Assembly (NCBI GenBank): GCA_028871195.1
Contig: JAGWNT010000023.1
Location: forward strand, 1-44,886
Origin: REEB85 sp018971455
GTDB taxonomy: Bacteria; Pseudomonadota; Alphaproteobacteria; Acetobacterales; Acetobacteraceae
DNA: 44,886 nucleotides
Direction of reading: 5' to 3'
The notes below the pieces were generated by a model. The model had not been told where the DNA came from and made no database searches. It saw nothing but the letters and a program-made list of their open reading frames with translations. The position numbers and the translations under genes were made by a program. Below, one piece after another: positions 23,886 to 32,386 of the stretch (its first letter is position 1; each line of letters starts with the position of its first letter).

Positions 23886-24938
23886 TCACGGGTTCGGGGG
23901 GTTGATCGCCGCACCGGTCGCGGCATCCATCCAGCGCAGGCGGCCGGGCAGCGGGCGCAGATGGATGTCCTCTCCCGGCGCCGGCAGGCGTTCGGACGGC
24001 AGCACCACGCGCATGCGGTGGCCGGCGACCTGGCCGGTGACGAGGGTGTGCGAGCCCATCGGCTCGACCACCAGGACGGCGAGCGGGAAGCCGGCACCGG
24101 CGGTGACCTCCTCGATGTCCTCGCCGCGCAGGCCGAGCACGATCGGGCCATCGGCCGGGGCGGGGAAGGTCAGCGCGCCGAGGCGAACGGCGCCGCCGGC
24201 GGCGGCGAGTTCGAGAAAATTCATCGGTGGGCTACCGACGAAGCCGCCGACGAAGCGGGTGGCGGGGTGGCTGTAGATGGTGGCCGGGCGGTCGAGCTGC
24301 TGGATGCGTCCGTCCTGCAGCACGGCGATGCGGTCGGCCAGACCCATCGCCTCGGTCTGGTCGTGCGTGACGTAGATCGTCGTGGTGCCGGCCGCGCGCA
24401 GCACGGATTTCAGCTCGGCGCGCATCTCCAGGCGTAGCAGCGCGTCGAGATTGGAGAGCGGCTCGTCCATCAGCAGCACCGAGGGCTCGACGGCCAGCGC
24501 ACGCGCCACCGCCACGCGCTGGCGCTGGCCGCCCGAGAGCTGGGAGGGGTAGCGGTCCAGATACGGCTCGATATGAAGAAGCTCCGATGCGCGGCGCACC
24601 TGGCGGTCGGTGCGCGCAGCCTCGGCGCCCGCCATGCGCAACCCGAAGGCGACGTTGTCGCGCACGGTCATGTGCGGAAAGACGGCGTAGTTCTGGAACA
24701 CCATGGCAAGGCCGCGCGCACGCGGCGGCAGACGCGAGACGTCGCGCCCGCCGATCAGGACGCGGCCCTCGCTCTGGCTCTCGAGGCCGGCGATGACGCG
24801 CAGCAGCGTGGTCTTGCCGCAGCCGGACGGGCCGAGAAGGGCGAGGAACTCGCCATCGGCGACGCGCAGCTCCACCCGTTCGAGGGCGACGACCGCGCCG
24901 AACGCCTTGCGGATGCCGTCGATGACGATTTCAGCCAT
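23886..24938 (-). CDS. Carbohydrate ABC transporter ATP-binding protein (MalK/UgpC type)
   Basis: This 350-aa ATPase has Walker A GPSGCGKT at 36-43, signature LSGGQRQRVAVARALA, Walker B VLLMDEPLSNLD and the H-loop IYVTHDQTEAMGLADRIAVL. A C-terminal TOBE-like domain follows (VVLPSERLPAPGEDIHLRPLPG), as in MalK- and UgpC-type sugar importers. It lies between the permease and the GH63 gene, so it powers uptake of the same glycoside. Confidence 0.95.
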   Translation of the reverse strand: MAEIVIDGIRKAFGAVVALERVELRVADGEFLALLGPSGCGKTTLLRVIAGLESQSEGRVLIGGRDVSRLPPRARGLAMVFQNYAVFPHMTVRDNVAFGLRMAGAEAARTDRQVRRASELLHIEPYLDRYPSQLSGGQRQRVAVARALAVEPSVLLMDEPLSNLDALLRLEMRAELKSVLRAAGTTTIYVTHDQTEAMGLADRIAVLQDGRIQQLDRPATIYSHPATRFVGGFVGSPPMNFLELAAAGGAVRLGALTFPAPADGPIVLGLRGEDIEEVTAGAGFPLAVLVVEPMGSHTLVTGQVAGHRMRVVLPSERLPAPGEDIHLRPLPGRLRWMDAATGAAINPPNP

Positions 24939-24965
24939 GCCGTGCCCGCTCCCTCGAGTCCCGTT

Positions 24966-25769
24966 TCATCGGTTGGCGATGCCCCACATCGAGAATAGGT
25001 GTTTTCGCACCAGGAAGATGAACACGACCGACGGCACGATCAGCATCAGCCCGCCGGCGAACTGCACGTGCAGCGGGCTTTCGGACAGCACCGCCAGCAG
25101 GTAGGCGGTCAGCGTGCGGTGGCGCACGGTCAGAACCGAGGCGGCGAAGACCTCGTTCCAGCTGATGACGAAGGCGAAGATCGCGGTGGCGGCGATGCCC
25201 GGCAGTGCCAGCGGCACCACCACGCGCAGGAAGGCGCGCGGGCGCGAGCAGCCGAATACCCAGGCCGCCTCTTCCAGCTCACGCGGAATGCCCTGGAACA
25301 GAGAGGCCGAGACCAGCACCGCGAATGGCAGGGCGAGCGCCGCGTGGATCAGCGCGACGCCCACCGGCGTGTCGTAGAGTCCGAGGCGGATGAAACTGAC
25401 GGTGAGCGGCAAGGCGAGGATGCCGACCGGGAAGGCGCGCGTGAGCAGGATGAGCAGCCGGTAGGCGGTGGCGCCGCGGAAGCTGTAGCGGGCCAGCGCG
25501 TAGCCGGCGGGGGCGCCGAGCAGAATGGAAAAGATCATGCACAGCACGGCGACTTCGAGGCTGGTCAATGTCGCCGTCCAGACGCCGTCGATGGCCAGGA
25601 AGCTGCCCAGCGTCGCGAACGAGGCGCTGCCGGGCCAGAAGGATTTCGGCCAGCTATCCACCGCCGCCCGCCCGCCGACCGCGCCGAGCGCGATCAGCCA
25701 GATCGGCACCAGCGTCCAGGCGCACAGGGTGGCGACGCCGCTGAGGAAGATGCCGCGCCGCAATGTCAT
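24966..25769 (-). CDS. Carbohydrate ABC transporter permease (MalG type)
   Basis: This 267-aa inner-membrane protein has about six hydrophobic spans. The EAA loop reads EEAAWVFGCSRPRAFLRVVVPLALPG and binds the ATPase. The C-terminus is short, as in MalG-type CUT1 permeases. Its start overlaps the stop of the MalF-type permease gene by 4 bp (ATGA), which ties the two subunits together. Confidence 0.94.
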   Translation of the reverse strand: MTLRRGIFLSGVATLCAWTLVPIWLIALGAVGGRAAVDSWPKSFWPGSASFATLGSFLAIDGVWTATLTSLEVAVLCMIFSILLGAPAGYALARYSFRGATAYRLLILLTRAFPVGILALPLTVSFIRLGLYDTPVGVALIHAALALPFAVLVSASLFQGIPRELEEAAWVFGCSRPRAFLRVVVPLALPGIAATAIFAFVISWNEVFAASVLTVRHRTLTAYLLAVLSESPLHVQFAGGLMLIVPSVVFIFLVRKHLFSMWGIANR

Positions 25770-26611
25770 GCGAGCTGCTCCGGGGGCGTGCGCAGGACCC
25801 GCAGATAGACGAGCGTGGCGGCCAGCGAGAGCAGCATCACCACCACCGCGTAGGCGGCCGCCACGCCGTAATCCTGGTTGGCGTATTGCCAGTTATAGGC
25901 CTCGCTCACCAGCACCGGCATGTTGCGCCCGCCAAGGGCGAGGACGATGGCGAACATCTCGAAGGCCAGGACGGTGCGCAGGATCAGCGCCGTCTGGATG
26001 CTCGGGCGCAGCAGCGGCAGGGTGACGCGGCGGAATATCTGCCAGGGCGAGGCGCCGAACACCGAGGCCGCCTCGGCATATTCCTTCGGCACCAGTTGCA
26101 GCCCGGCGACCAGGACGACCAGGACGATCGCGGTGGCGCGCCACAATTCGGCGAGCACGATGGCGCCCAGCAGCGCCGCTGGCGTCTCGTAGGTGAGGTA
26201 GCTGTGCGGCGCCGAAATCAGCCCGAGATCGAACAGCGCCGAGTTCAGGTAGCCGCGATCATTGAGGATGGCGAGCCAGACCAGGCCGGCGGCGAGATCG
26301 GAGATGCCGAGCGGGATCGACCAGATCCACAGCACCAGATCGCGCCCGCGGCGGATATGGCGCAGCATCAGCGACATTCCGATCGCCAGCAGCAATTGCA
26401 GCGGCACCACGATCAGCACGATGCGGAAGGTGTTCAGCACCGCGTCGGAGAAATTGAGGTCGTTGGCCATGCGGGCGAAGTTGCCGAGGCTCCAGGCCTG
26501 CCCGGCGCGGAAGGCCAGCCTGATTGTCTGCACCAGCGGCACCAGGAACAGCACTGCGAGGAACAGCAGCGATGGGGCGATCAGCAGGTACGGGGCGAGC
26601 GTCTTGCGCAT
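25766..26611 (-). CDS. Carbohydrate ABC transporter permease (MalF type)
   Basis: This 281-aa permease begins MRKTLAPYLLIAPSLLFLAVLF, typical of CUT1 first permeases. Its EAA motif is EYAEAASVFGASPWQIFRRVTLPLL. It pairs with the MalG-type subunit. An 88-bp gap with a hairpin separates it from the upstream binding-protein gene. Confidence 0.94.
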   Translation of the reverse strand: MRKTLAPYLLIAPSLLFLAVLFLVPLVQTIRLAFRAGQAWSLGNFARMANDLNFSDAVLNTFRIVLIVVPLQLLLAIGMSLMLRHIRRGRDLVLWIWSIPLGISDLAAGLVWLAILNDRGYLNSALFDLGLISAPHSYLTYETPAALLGAIVLAELWRATAIVLVVLVAGLQLVPKEYAEAASVFGASPWQIFRRVTLPLLRPSIQTALILRTVLAFEMFAIVLALGGRNMPVLVSEAYNWQYANQDYGVAAAYAVVVMLLSLAATLVYLRVLRTPPEQLA

Positions 26612-26626
26612 CGATGCCTCCTGGGC

Positions 26627-26658
26627 GGCGGCCGAGCGTGGGCGTGGGCGCGGCCGCC
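26627..26658. repeat. 8-bp intercistronic inverted repeat after binding-protein gene
   Basis: GGCGGCCG at 26627-26634 pairs exactly with CGGCCGCC at 26651-26658 across a 16-nt loop, between the binding-protein stop (26700) and the permease start (26611). It occupies the same place in its operon as the hairpin at 16994. No T-tract is present. Confidence 0.4.
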
Positions 26659-26699
26659 GCGGCGGGGGTTACAGTACCAGACCGGCCTGCATGACCGGC

Positions 26700-28001
26700 C
26701 TACAGCACCGGGCAGGCGCCGGTGCTCGGTGCGTCGGGCGCCCAGCAGGGGGCGGCGGCCTCGACCATCAGCTTGCGCAGCACGGCCGCCTGGCGATCGA
26801 GCACGGCGGCCGGCTTGCCGCCGCGCAGCACGATCAGCTGGAAGGTGTCGAGGAACACCTTGTCGAATTCGCCGCCCTTGGCGCCGAGGCCGAGCGGCAG
26901 CAGGCTGGGCAGGGCGTCATGCGCCGACTGGGTGGCGTTGATCGCACTCACCGCGAGCTTCAGCCCCGGCGAAAGGTCGGCCGGCAGCTTGGCGTTCACC
27001 ACCGGAAAGAAGCCGACCTCGCGCGCGGTGGTGATCTGGGTGGCCGGCTGCGTGAGGTACTCGATCAGCGCCGCCGCCCCCTTGGGGTCGGGCGCGCCGG
27101 TCGGGATGGCGAGGCCGGCGATCACCGGCATGTAGGCGCGCCCCTTCGGGCCGGCGGGCGCGGGGAAGGTGACGAACTGGTCGGGCATGTGGGTCAGCGC
27201 GTCGAGCAGGCGGGCGACGTGGTCGAAGCCGATCCACACATCGCCGGTGAGCAGCGGCTCCTGCATGAAATTGTAGTTGGTGGAGTTGGGATTCACCGAT
27301 TTCCACATGGCGGCGAATTTCTCCCACATGGCGGCCGCCTCGGGCGAACGGAACGGGGTGACGACGCCGCCGGTGTAGGAGGGGTAGAGGAAGCCCTCGA
27401 AGAAACGGTGCATCAGCCCCTTCGGCCCGGCCGGGAAGCCCAGCATGCGCCGGCCGGTCTTGGCGGCGATGTTGGCCGCCCAATGACCGAGCTGGTCGTA
27501 GGTGAGCGCGTTGATGTCGGCGCCGGCCGGCAGGTAGGGCAGCGCCTTGCGGTTGGCGGCCATGAAATAGGTCGCCTGCATCCAGGGGATGTAGAGCTGG
27601 TGGGCGGTGCCGAAACGGCCCAGCGCCATCAGTTTGTCGGGAATGCCGCGGTCCTTCAGCCGGGCCGCGAGATCGTCCAGCGGCGCCAGCCCGCCGATCG
27701 GGGCGAGTGGCTGCAATTCGCCGTGCAGCGCCCCGATCAGGCTGGTGGTGTGGTGGTTGGTCTTCAATTCGGCTTCCAGCCGCACGGTGAACGGCGCCGG
27801 CTCGTCCACCACATAGACGGGCTGCACCGGCGCCCCCTTGAGGATGACCTGGCGCACCTTGCTCGCCTCCTCGATCGGGCGAAGCTGGGTGGACAGCCAC
27901 ACCAGATCGGCGGCGCGGGCGGCGGGTGAGAGCGCCGTTTGGCCGAGCAGCGCGCCGGCGGCGGCGGTGGCGCTACGGATGCAGAAGTCGCGACGGTTCA
28001 T
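26700..28001 (-). CDS. Extracellular solute-binding protein, Tat-type signal
   Basis: This 433-aa CUT1-type binding protein delivers a sugar-like ligand to the permeases. The N-terminus NRRDFCIRSATAAAGALLG has twin arginines and a mild hydrophobic stretch ending ARAADL at about residue 31, suggesting Tat export. Mature segments PFRSPEAAAMWEKFAAMWK and PAGPKGRAYMPVIAGLAIPTGA are typical of the superfamily. A GGGAGGA ribosome site lies about 5 nt before ATG 28001. Its first 29 bp overlap the end of the LacI gene, so the two are cotranscribed. The ligand is unknown; the GH63 partner suggests a glycoside. Confidence 0.9.
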   Translation of the reverse strand: MNRRDFCIRSATAAAGALLGQTALSPAARAADLVWLSTQLRPIEEASKVRQVILKGAPVQPVYVVDEPAPFTVRLEAELKTNHHTTSLIGALHGELQPLAPIGGLAPLDDLAARLKDRGIPDKLMALGRFGTAHQLYIPWMQATYFMAANRKALPYLPAGADINALTYDQLGHWAANIAAKTGRRMLGFPAGPKGLMHRFFEGFLYPSYTGGVVTPFRSPEAAAMWEKFAAMWKSVNPNSTNYNFMQEPLLTGDVWIGFDHVARLLDALTHMPDQFVTFPAPAGPKGRAYMPVIAGLAIPTGAPDPKGAAALIEYLTQPATQITTAREVGFFPVVNAKLPADLSPGLKLAVSAINATQSAHDALPSLLPLGLGAKGGEFDKVFLDTFQLIVLRGGKPAAVLDRQAAVLRKLMVEAAAPCWAPDAPSTGACPVL

Positions 28002-29052
28002 GGGGTCCTCCCGGAGAGTCTTGTTGTTGCGACGGATCAGGAGCCTCGGTCGGCGCCGGGCCTTCGGAGGCCCGCAGCACCAGGCGCGTCGGGATGATGG
28101 CGTGCAGCCCCGCCGGATCGGCGCCGGCGAGCAGCTTCAGCAGCATGTCCACCATGTGCGCGCCGGCCAGTTCCACCGGCTGGTCGATGGTGGTCAGCGG
28201 CGGATGGACGTAGGCGGCGAAGGGCAGGTTGTCGTAGCCGATGATCGAGAGGTCGCAGCCGACATGCCGGCCGCAGGCGACGGCGGCGCGCATGGCGCCG
28301 ACGGCCAGCCGGTCGGTGGCGCAGATCAGGCCGGTCGGCGGGTCCGGCTTGGCGAGCAGGGCGCGCGCGGCGGCCTCGCCGGCCTCCTCGGTGGGGGCCG
28401 CGGCGGCCGATGGGCCTTCCGCGAGCCCCGCCTCGGCCAGGGCGTGCCGCCAGCCCGCCTCGCGGTCCTGCGCATAATTGTAGGAGGGCGGCGCGTTGAG
28501 CAGGCCGATGCGGCGGTGGCCGAGTTCGATCAGCCGCTGCGTCGCCATGGCGATGGCCGCCGCGCCATCGGTATCGACCCAGGCATAGGGCCGCGGATCC
28601 TGCGTGCGGCCATGGGCGACGAAGGGCAGGCCGCGGTTGAGCAGGTAGGCGATGCGTTCGTCATGGCGGCGGGTGCGGGCGACCAGCATGCCATCGACGA
28701 GGCGGCCTTCGACGAGGTGGCGATAGGCGCGCATCTCCTCAGGGCCGGGTGGGGCGGCCATCACCAGCAGATCGAGCTCGGCGGCGGCCAGGCGCGGCCC
28801 GATGGCGGCGGTCAGGCGCAGGAAGAAGGGGTCGTCGAACTGGCCGGGGGCGGCGGGCAGCACCAGGCCGATGGCGTCGCTGCGGCCGGATTGCAGCCGC
28901 CGCGCGATCTTGTTGGGGCGGTAGCCGATGCGCCCGGCCTCGGCCTGCACGCGGGCGCGGGTCGCCTCCGCCACGTCCTCGTACCCGCCAAGGGCCCGGG
29001 AGACGGTGGTGACGGACAGGCCGAGGCTTCGCGCGATGCGCAGGAGGGACAT
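27973..29052 (-). CDS. LacI-family transcriptional regulator
   Basis: This 359-aa regulator starts MSLLRIARSLGLSVTTVSRALGG, a LacI helix-turn-helix, followed by the hinge segment GYRPNKIARRLQSGRSDAIGLV and a periplasmic-binding-like effector domain (about 60-330). The effector is probably the transported sugar or its hydrolysis product. It is the first gene of the operon with the ABC transporter and GH63 hydrolase. The perfect palindrome 50 bp upstream suggests it represses its own operon. A longer frame upstream crosses that operator and is rejected. Confidence 0.94.
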   Translation of the reverse strand: MSLLRIARSLGLSVTTVSRALGGYEDVAEATRARVQAEAGRIGYRPNKIARRLQSGRSDAIGLVLPAAPGQFDDPFFLRLTAAIGPRLAAAELDLLVMAAPPGPEEMRAYRHLVEGRLVDGMLVARTRRHDERIAYLLNRGLPFVAHGRTQDPRPYAWVDTDGAAAIAMATQRLIELGHRRIGLLNAPPSYNYAQDREAGWRHALAEAGLAEGPSAAAAPTEEAGEAAARALLAKPDPPTGLICATDRLAVGAMRAAVACGRHVGCDLSIIGYDNLPFAAYVHPPLTTIDQPVELAGAHMVDMLLKLLAGADPAGLHAIIPTRLVLRASEGPAPTEAPDPSQQQDSPGGPHEPSRLLHP

Positions 29053-29101
29053 GGCGTTTGCGGCGCCCCCTTGTGGGGTCGGATGGGACGGGACGAAGCG
29101 T

Positions 29102-29115
29102 CCAAAACGTTTTGG
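29102..29115. promoter_or_regulatory. Perfect LacI-type operator
   Basis: CCAAAACGTTTTGG is a perfect 14-bp palindrome with the central CG usual for LacI-family operators, 50 bp upstream of the LacI start. On the minus strand a TTGCAA (29132-29137) lies 17 nt from a weak CAAAAC -10 that falls inside the palindrome, so bound repressor would block the promoter. This fits autorepression of the whole transporter-hydrolase operon. Confidence 0.7.
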
Positions 29116-29204
29116 GCCCTGGGGGAGCCGATTGCAAGCACGATCCTCGCGCGGGACGCGCACGGCCGTGTCCGGTCAGGCGAGAAGACGGTGGGGGGCG
29201 GCGT

Positions 29205-29597
29205 TCAGCCGCCGGCGCGGGGCGCCACCAGCATCGGGCCCAGGCGGCGGCCGCCGAACAGGTGGACGTGGAAATGCGGCACTTCCTGGCCGGCATCCTC
29301 GCCCATGTTGGCGAGCACGCGATAGCCGGGCGCCTCCAGGCCGAGTTCGCGGGCGATTTCGCCGACGGCACGCCAGAAGCCGGCGATTTCGGCCTCGGCG
29401 GCGCGGGCGGTGAAATCCGCGAGCGAGATGTAGCGCCCGCGCGGGATCACCAGCACATGGATCGGCGCCTGCGGGGCGATGTCGTGGAAGGCCACGGCCC
29501 ATTGGTTCTCGAACACCCGGCGCGACGGGATCTCGCCGCGCAGGATCCTGGCGAAGATGTTGGTGTCGTCGTATTCGCCCAGGCCTTTCACCGGCAT
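29205..29597 (-). CDS. HIT family nucleotide hydrolase/transferase
   Basis: This 130-aa HIT protein has the active-site triad HFHVHLF with His108, His110 and His112, preceded by the NMGEDAGQEVPHF segment typical of HINT-type enzymes that hydrolyse nucleoside phosphoramidates. The start at 29597 follows a GGAGGAGGG site. It is last in the histidine gene run, 25 bp after hisE, a placement seen in other alphaproteobacteria. The physiological substrate is not known. Confidence 0.93.
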   Translation of the reverse strand: MPVKGLGEYDDTNIFARILRGEIPSRRVFENQWAVAFHDIAPQAPIHVLVIPRGRYISLADFTARAAEAEIAGFWRAVGEIARELGLEAPGYRVLANMGEDAGQEVPHFHVHLFGGRRLGPMLVAPRAGG

Positions 29598-29622
29598 GGC
29601 GCCCTCCTCCGCGATTGGTGGG

Positions 29623-30204
29623 TCATGGGATCTTGCGGGTGCCGATGCGCAGCGCCGCCGGCAGCTGGCGGGGACGGGCGGCCTTCTCGGCGATGCCGGA
29701 GACGCCCTCGCGGCGCTGCAGCTCCGCCCACACCGCGTCGGGCCGGATGCCGGCATCCACCCACAGGACGATGAGATGGTAGAGCACGTCGGCACTCTCG
29801 CCGACCAGGGCGACGCGGTCGCCGAGCGTTGCCTCGATCAGGCACTCCACCGCCTCCTCGCCGAATTTCTGCGCGACCTTGGCGGTGCCGCGGGAGAGCA
29901 GGCGGGCGGAGTGGCTGATGGCGGGGTCGGCGTCGCGGCGGCTGGTCACCACCGCCCAGAGCCGGTCGAGCACCGCCGAGGAGGCGCCCAGCGCGAGCGG
30001 CGGCATGATGGGCGCCGTGGCGGGGGCCGCGCGCCGGGCGGGGCTCGCCTGGGCGGCCTGGGTTTTGCCCGCCTTTGTCTTGCCCATCTTGCCCATCTTG
30101 GCCTTCTCCGTCTTGGCCTTGTCCGGCTTTGACTTGGTGGCCTTGTCTTTCGCGGCCTTGCCGGAGGGCTTCGCGGCGGCTTGCTTCTTGGCGGATTTTC
30201 CCAT
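29623..30204 (-). CDS. hisE: Phosphoribosyl-ATP pyrophosphatase with Lys/Ala-rich N-terminal extension
   Basis: HisE hydrolyses phosphoribosyl-ATP to phosphoribosyl-AMP, the second step of histidine synthesis. The enzyme domain occupies about 75-180, with KFGEEAVE at 113-120 and GESADVLYH at 135-143 as metal-binding helices. Before it sits a ~70-residue tail with 17 lysines in the first 50 residues (KAAKDKATKSKPDKAK, MGKMGKTKAGKT), like histone-H1 or AlgP tails. The long start at 30204 has a good AGAGGA 7 nt upstream. An internal ATG at 30006 would give a normal 127-aa HisE but has no ribosome site. The tail may bind nucleic acid or be disordered ballast. Confidence 0.92.
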   Translation of the reverse strand: MGKSAKKQAAAKPSGKAAKDKATKSKPDKAKTEKAKMGKMGKTKAGKTQAAQASPARRAAPATAPIMPPLALGASSAVLDRLWAVVTSRRDADPAISHSARLLSRGTAKVAQKFGEEAVECLIEATLGDRVALVGESADVLYHLIVLWVDAGIRPDAVWAELQRREGVSGIAEKAARPRQLPAALRIGTRKIP

Positions 30205-30215
30205 GCCTGGTCCTC

Positions 30216-30992
<777 letters not shown>

Positions 30993-31061
30993 CGCCTTCT
31001 CCCACCAACCCGTTCTGTTTGCTTCCATCCACCGCGCCGACGCAAGCGCCGATGACGCGCA

Positions 31062-31814
31062 TCAGCCGGCCAGCAGGGCGAGGGCCTCGGCCGGGCTCAC
31101 CCGCCCGTCATAGAGCGCGCGGCCGACGATCACGCCCTCGAGGCCCCCCCGGGCGGCGCCGGCGGCGGCCAGGGCGGCGGCGCGGAAGGCGGCGAGGTCG
31201 GCCAGGCTGCCGACGCCGCCGGAGGCGATGACCGGCGTGGAGATCTGCCGCGCCAGGGCGCCGGTCTGCTCCAGGTTCAGCCCGCTCAGCATGCCGTCGC
31301 GGCCGATATCGGTGTAGATGATGGCGGCTGCCCCGGCATCCTCGAAGCGCAGGGCGAGCTCGGTCGCGCGCAATTCGGAGGTCTCCGCCCAGCCCTCGAC
31401 GGCGACGAAGCCGTCGCGCGCGTCGATGCCGACGGCGATGCGGCCGGGATGGGCGCGGCAGGCCTCGCGCACCAGGGCGGGATTGCGGGCGGCGGCGCTG
31501 CCGAGGATGACGCGCGTGATGCCGGCTTCCAGCCAGCGCGCGATGCCCGCCATGTCGCGGATGCCGCCGCCGAGCTGGATGGGCAGGTCGACCGCGGCGC
31601 GGATCGCGGCGACCGCCGCCGCGTTGACCGGCCGGCCGGCGAAGGCGCCGTTGAGATCGACCACGTGCAGCCAGGCGAAGCCGGCGTCGCGCCAGGCGCG
31701 GGCCTGGGCGGCGGGGTCGTCGGAATAGACCGTGGCGTCGGCCATCTCGCCGCGGCGAAGGCGCACGCAGGCGCCGTCCTTGAGGTCGATCGCGGGGTAC
31801 AGGGTCAGGCGCAT
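31062..31814 (-). CDS. hisA: ProFAR isomerase HisA
   Basis: HisA isomerises N'-[(5'-phosphoribosyl)formimino]-AICAR-ribotide. Its half-barrel duplication relates it to HisF. Segments are LTLYPAIDLKDGACVRL with Asp10, LPIQLGGGIRD, IIYTDIGRDGMLSG and PVIASGGVGSL. Length is 250 aa, normal. The ATG abuts the GNAT stop (1-bp TGATG overlap), showing that the inserted GNAT gene is part of the same transcript. Confidence 0.95.
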   Translation of the reverse strand: MRLTLYPAIDLKDGACVRLRRGEMADATVYSDDPAAQARAWRDAGFAWLHVVDLNGAFAGRPVNAAAVAAIRAAVDLPIQLGGGIRDMAGIARWLEAGITRVILGSAAARNPALVREACRAHPGRIAVGIDARDGFVAVEGWAETSELRATELALRFEDAGAAAIIYTDIGRDGMLSGLNLEQTGALARQISTPVIASGGVGSLADLAAFRAAALAAAGAARGGLEGVIVGRALYDGRVSPAEALALLAG

Positions 31815-32386
31815 CAGCCGATGCGCCCGCCGGGCTGGAGCAGCTTGTAGTAATGCACGCCGGCCACGGTTCGCCCGGCGATGCGGGCATAGGCGGGGTG
31901 GACGCCCCAGCGGATGTAGCCGAGCGATTCGTAGAGGGCGATCGCCGCCGTCTGGGTCTCGCGCACGTCGAGATTGAGCACGTGGTAGCCGAGCGCCCGC
32001 GCGCCGTCCTCGACGCGCAGGGTGAGCAGGCGGGCGAGGCCGTGGCCGCGCGCATAGGGGGCGATGAAGGCGTGCATGAGCTGGGCGGCGAAGGCCTGCG
32101 CTTCGTTGTTGCGCGGCGGGCGGACGAGCTGGGCCGAGCCGACGAGGTGGCCGTCCATGCGGGCGACGAAAAGCTCGCGCTCGGGCACCAGCAGCAGGCC
32201 GCGGAAATAGCGCTCCAGGGCCTGGCGGCCGGGCGGGTTGACCCAGCCGAAGCCGCCGCCGCCGATCACCGCGGCATCGGTCGCCTCGCACAGCTCGTGC
32301 AGCTCGTCCTCCGTGAAGTCGCCGACGCGCTCCACGCTCAGCATCGGGGCGCGGTCGGCCGGCGGCCGGATGTCGGATGCGCTCAT
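31814..32386 (-). CDS. GNAT-family N-acetyltransferase within the his operon
   Basis: This 190-aa acetyltransferase of the GNAT fold shows the acetyl-CoA pyrophosphate loop FIAPYARGHGLARLLT (R/Q-x-x-G-x-G/A type) at about 113-128, then LNLDVRETQTAAIALYESLGYIRWG. It would transfer an acetyl group from acetyl-CoA to an amine. It lies between hisH and hisA with 4-bp and 1-bp overlaps, so it is translationally tied to histidine genes. Whether it acts on a histidine intermediate, histidine itself or a protein is unknown. Confidence 0.9.
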   Translation of the reverse strand: MSASDIRPPADRAPMLSVERVGDFTEDELHELCEATDAAVIGGGGFGWVNPPGRQALERYFRGLLLVPERELFVARMDGHLVGSAQLVRPPRNNEAQAFAAQLMHAFIAPYARGHGLARLLTLRVEDGARALGYHVLNLDVRETQTAAIALYESLGYIRWGVHPAYARIAGRTVAGVHYYKLLQPGGRIG

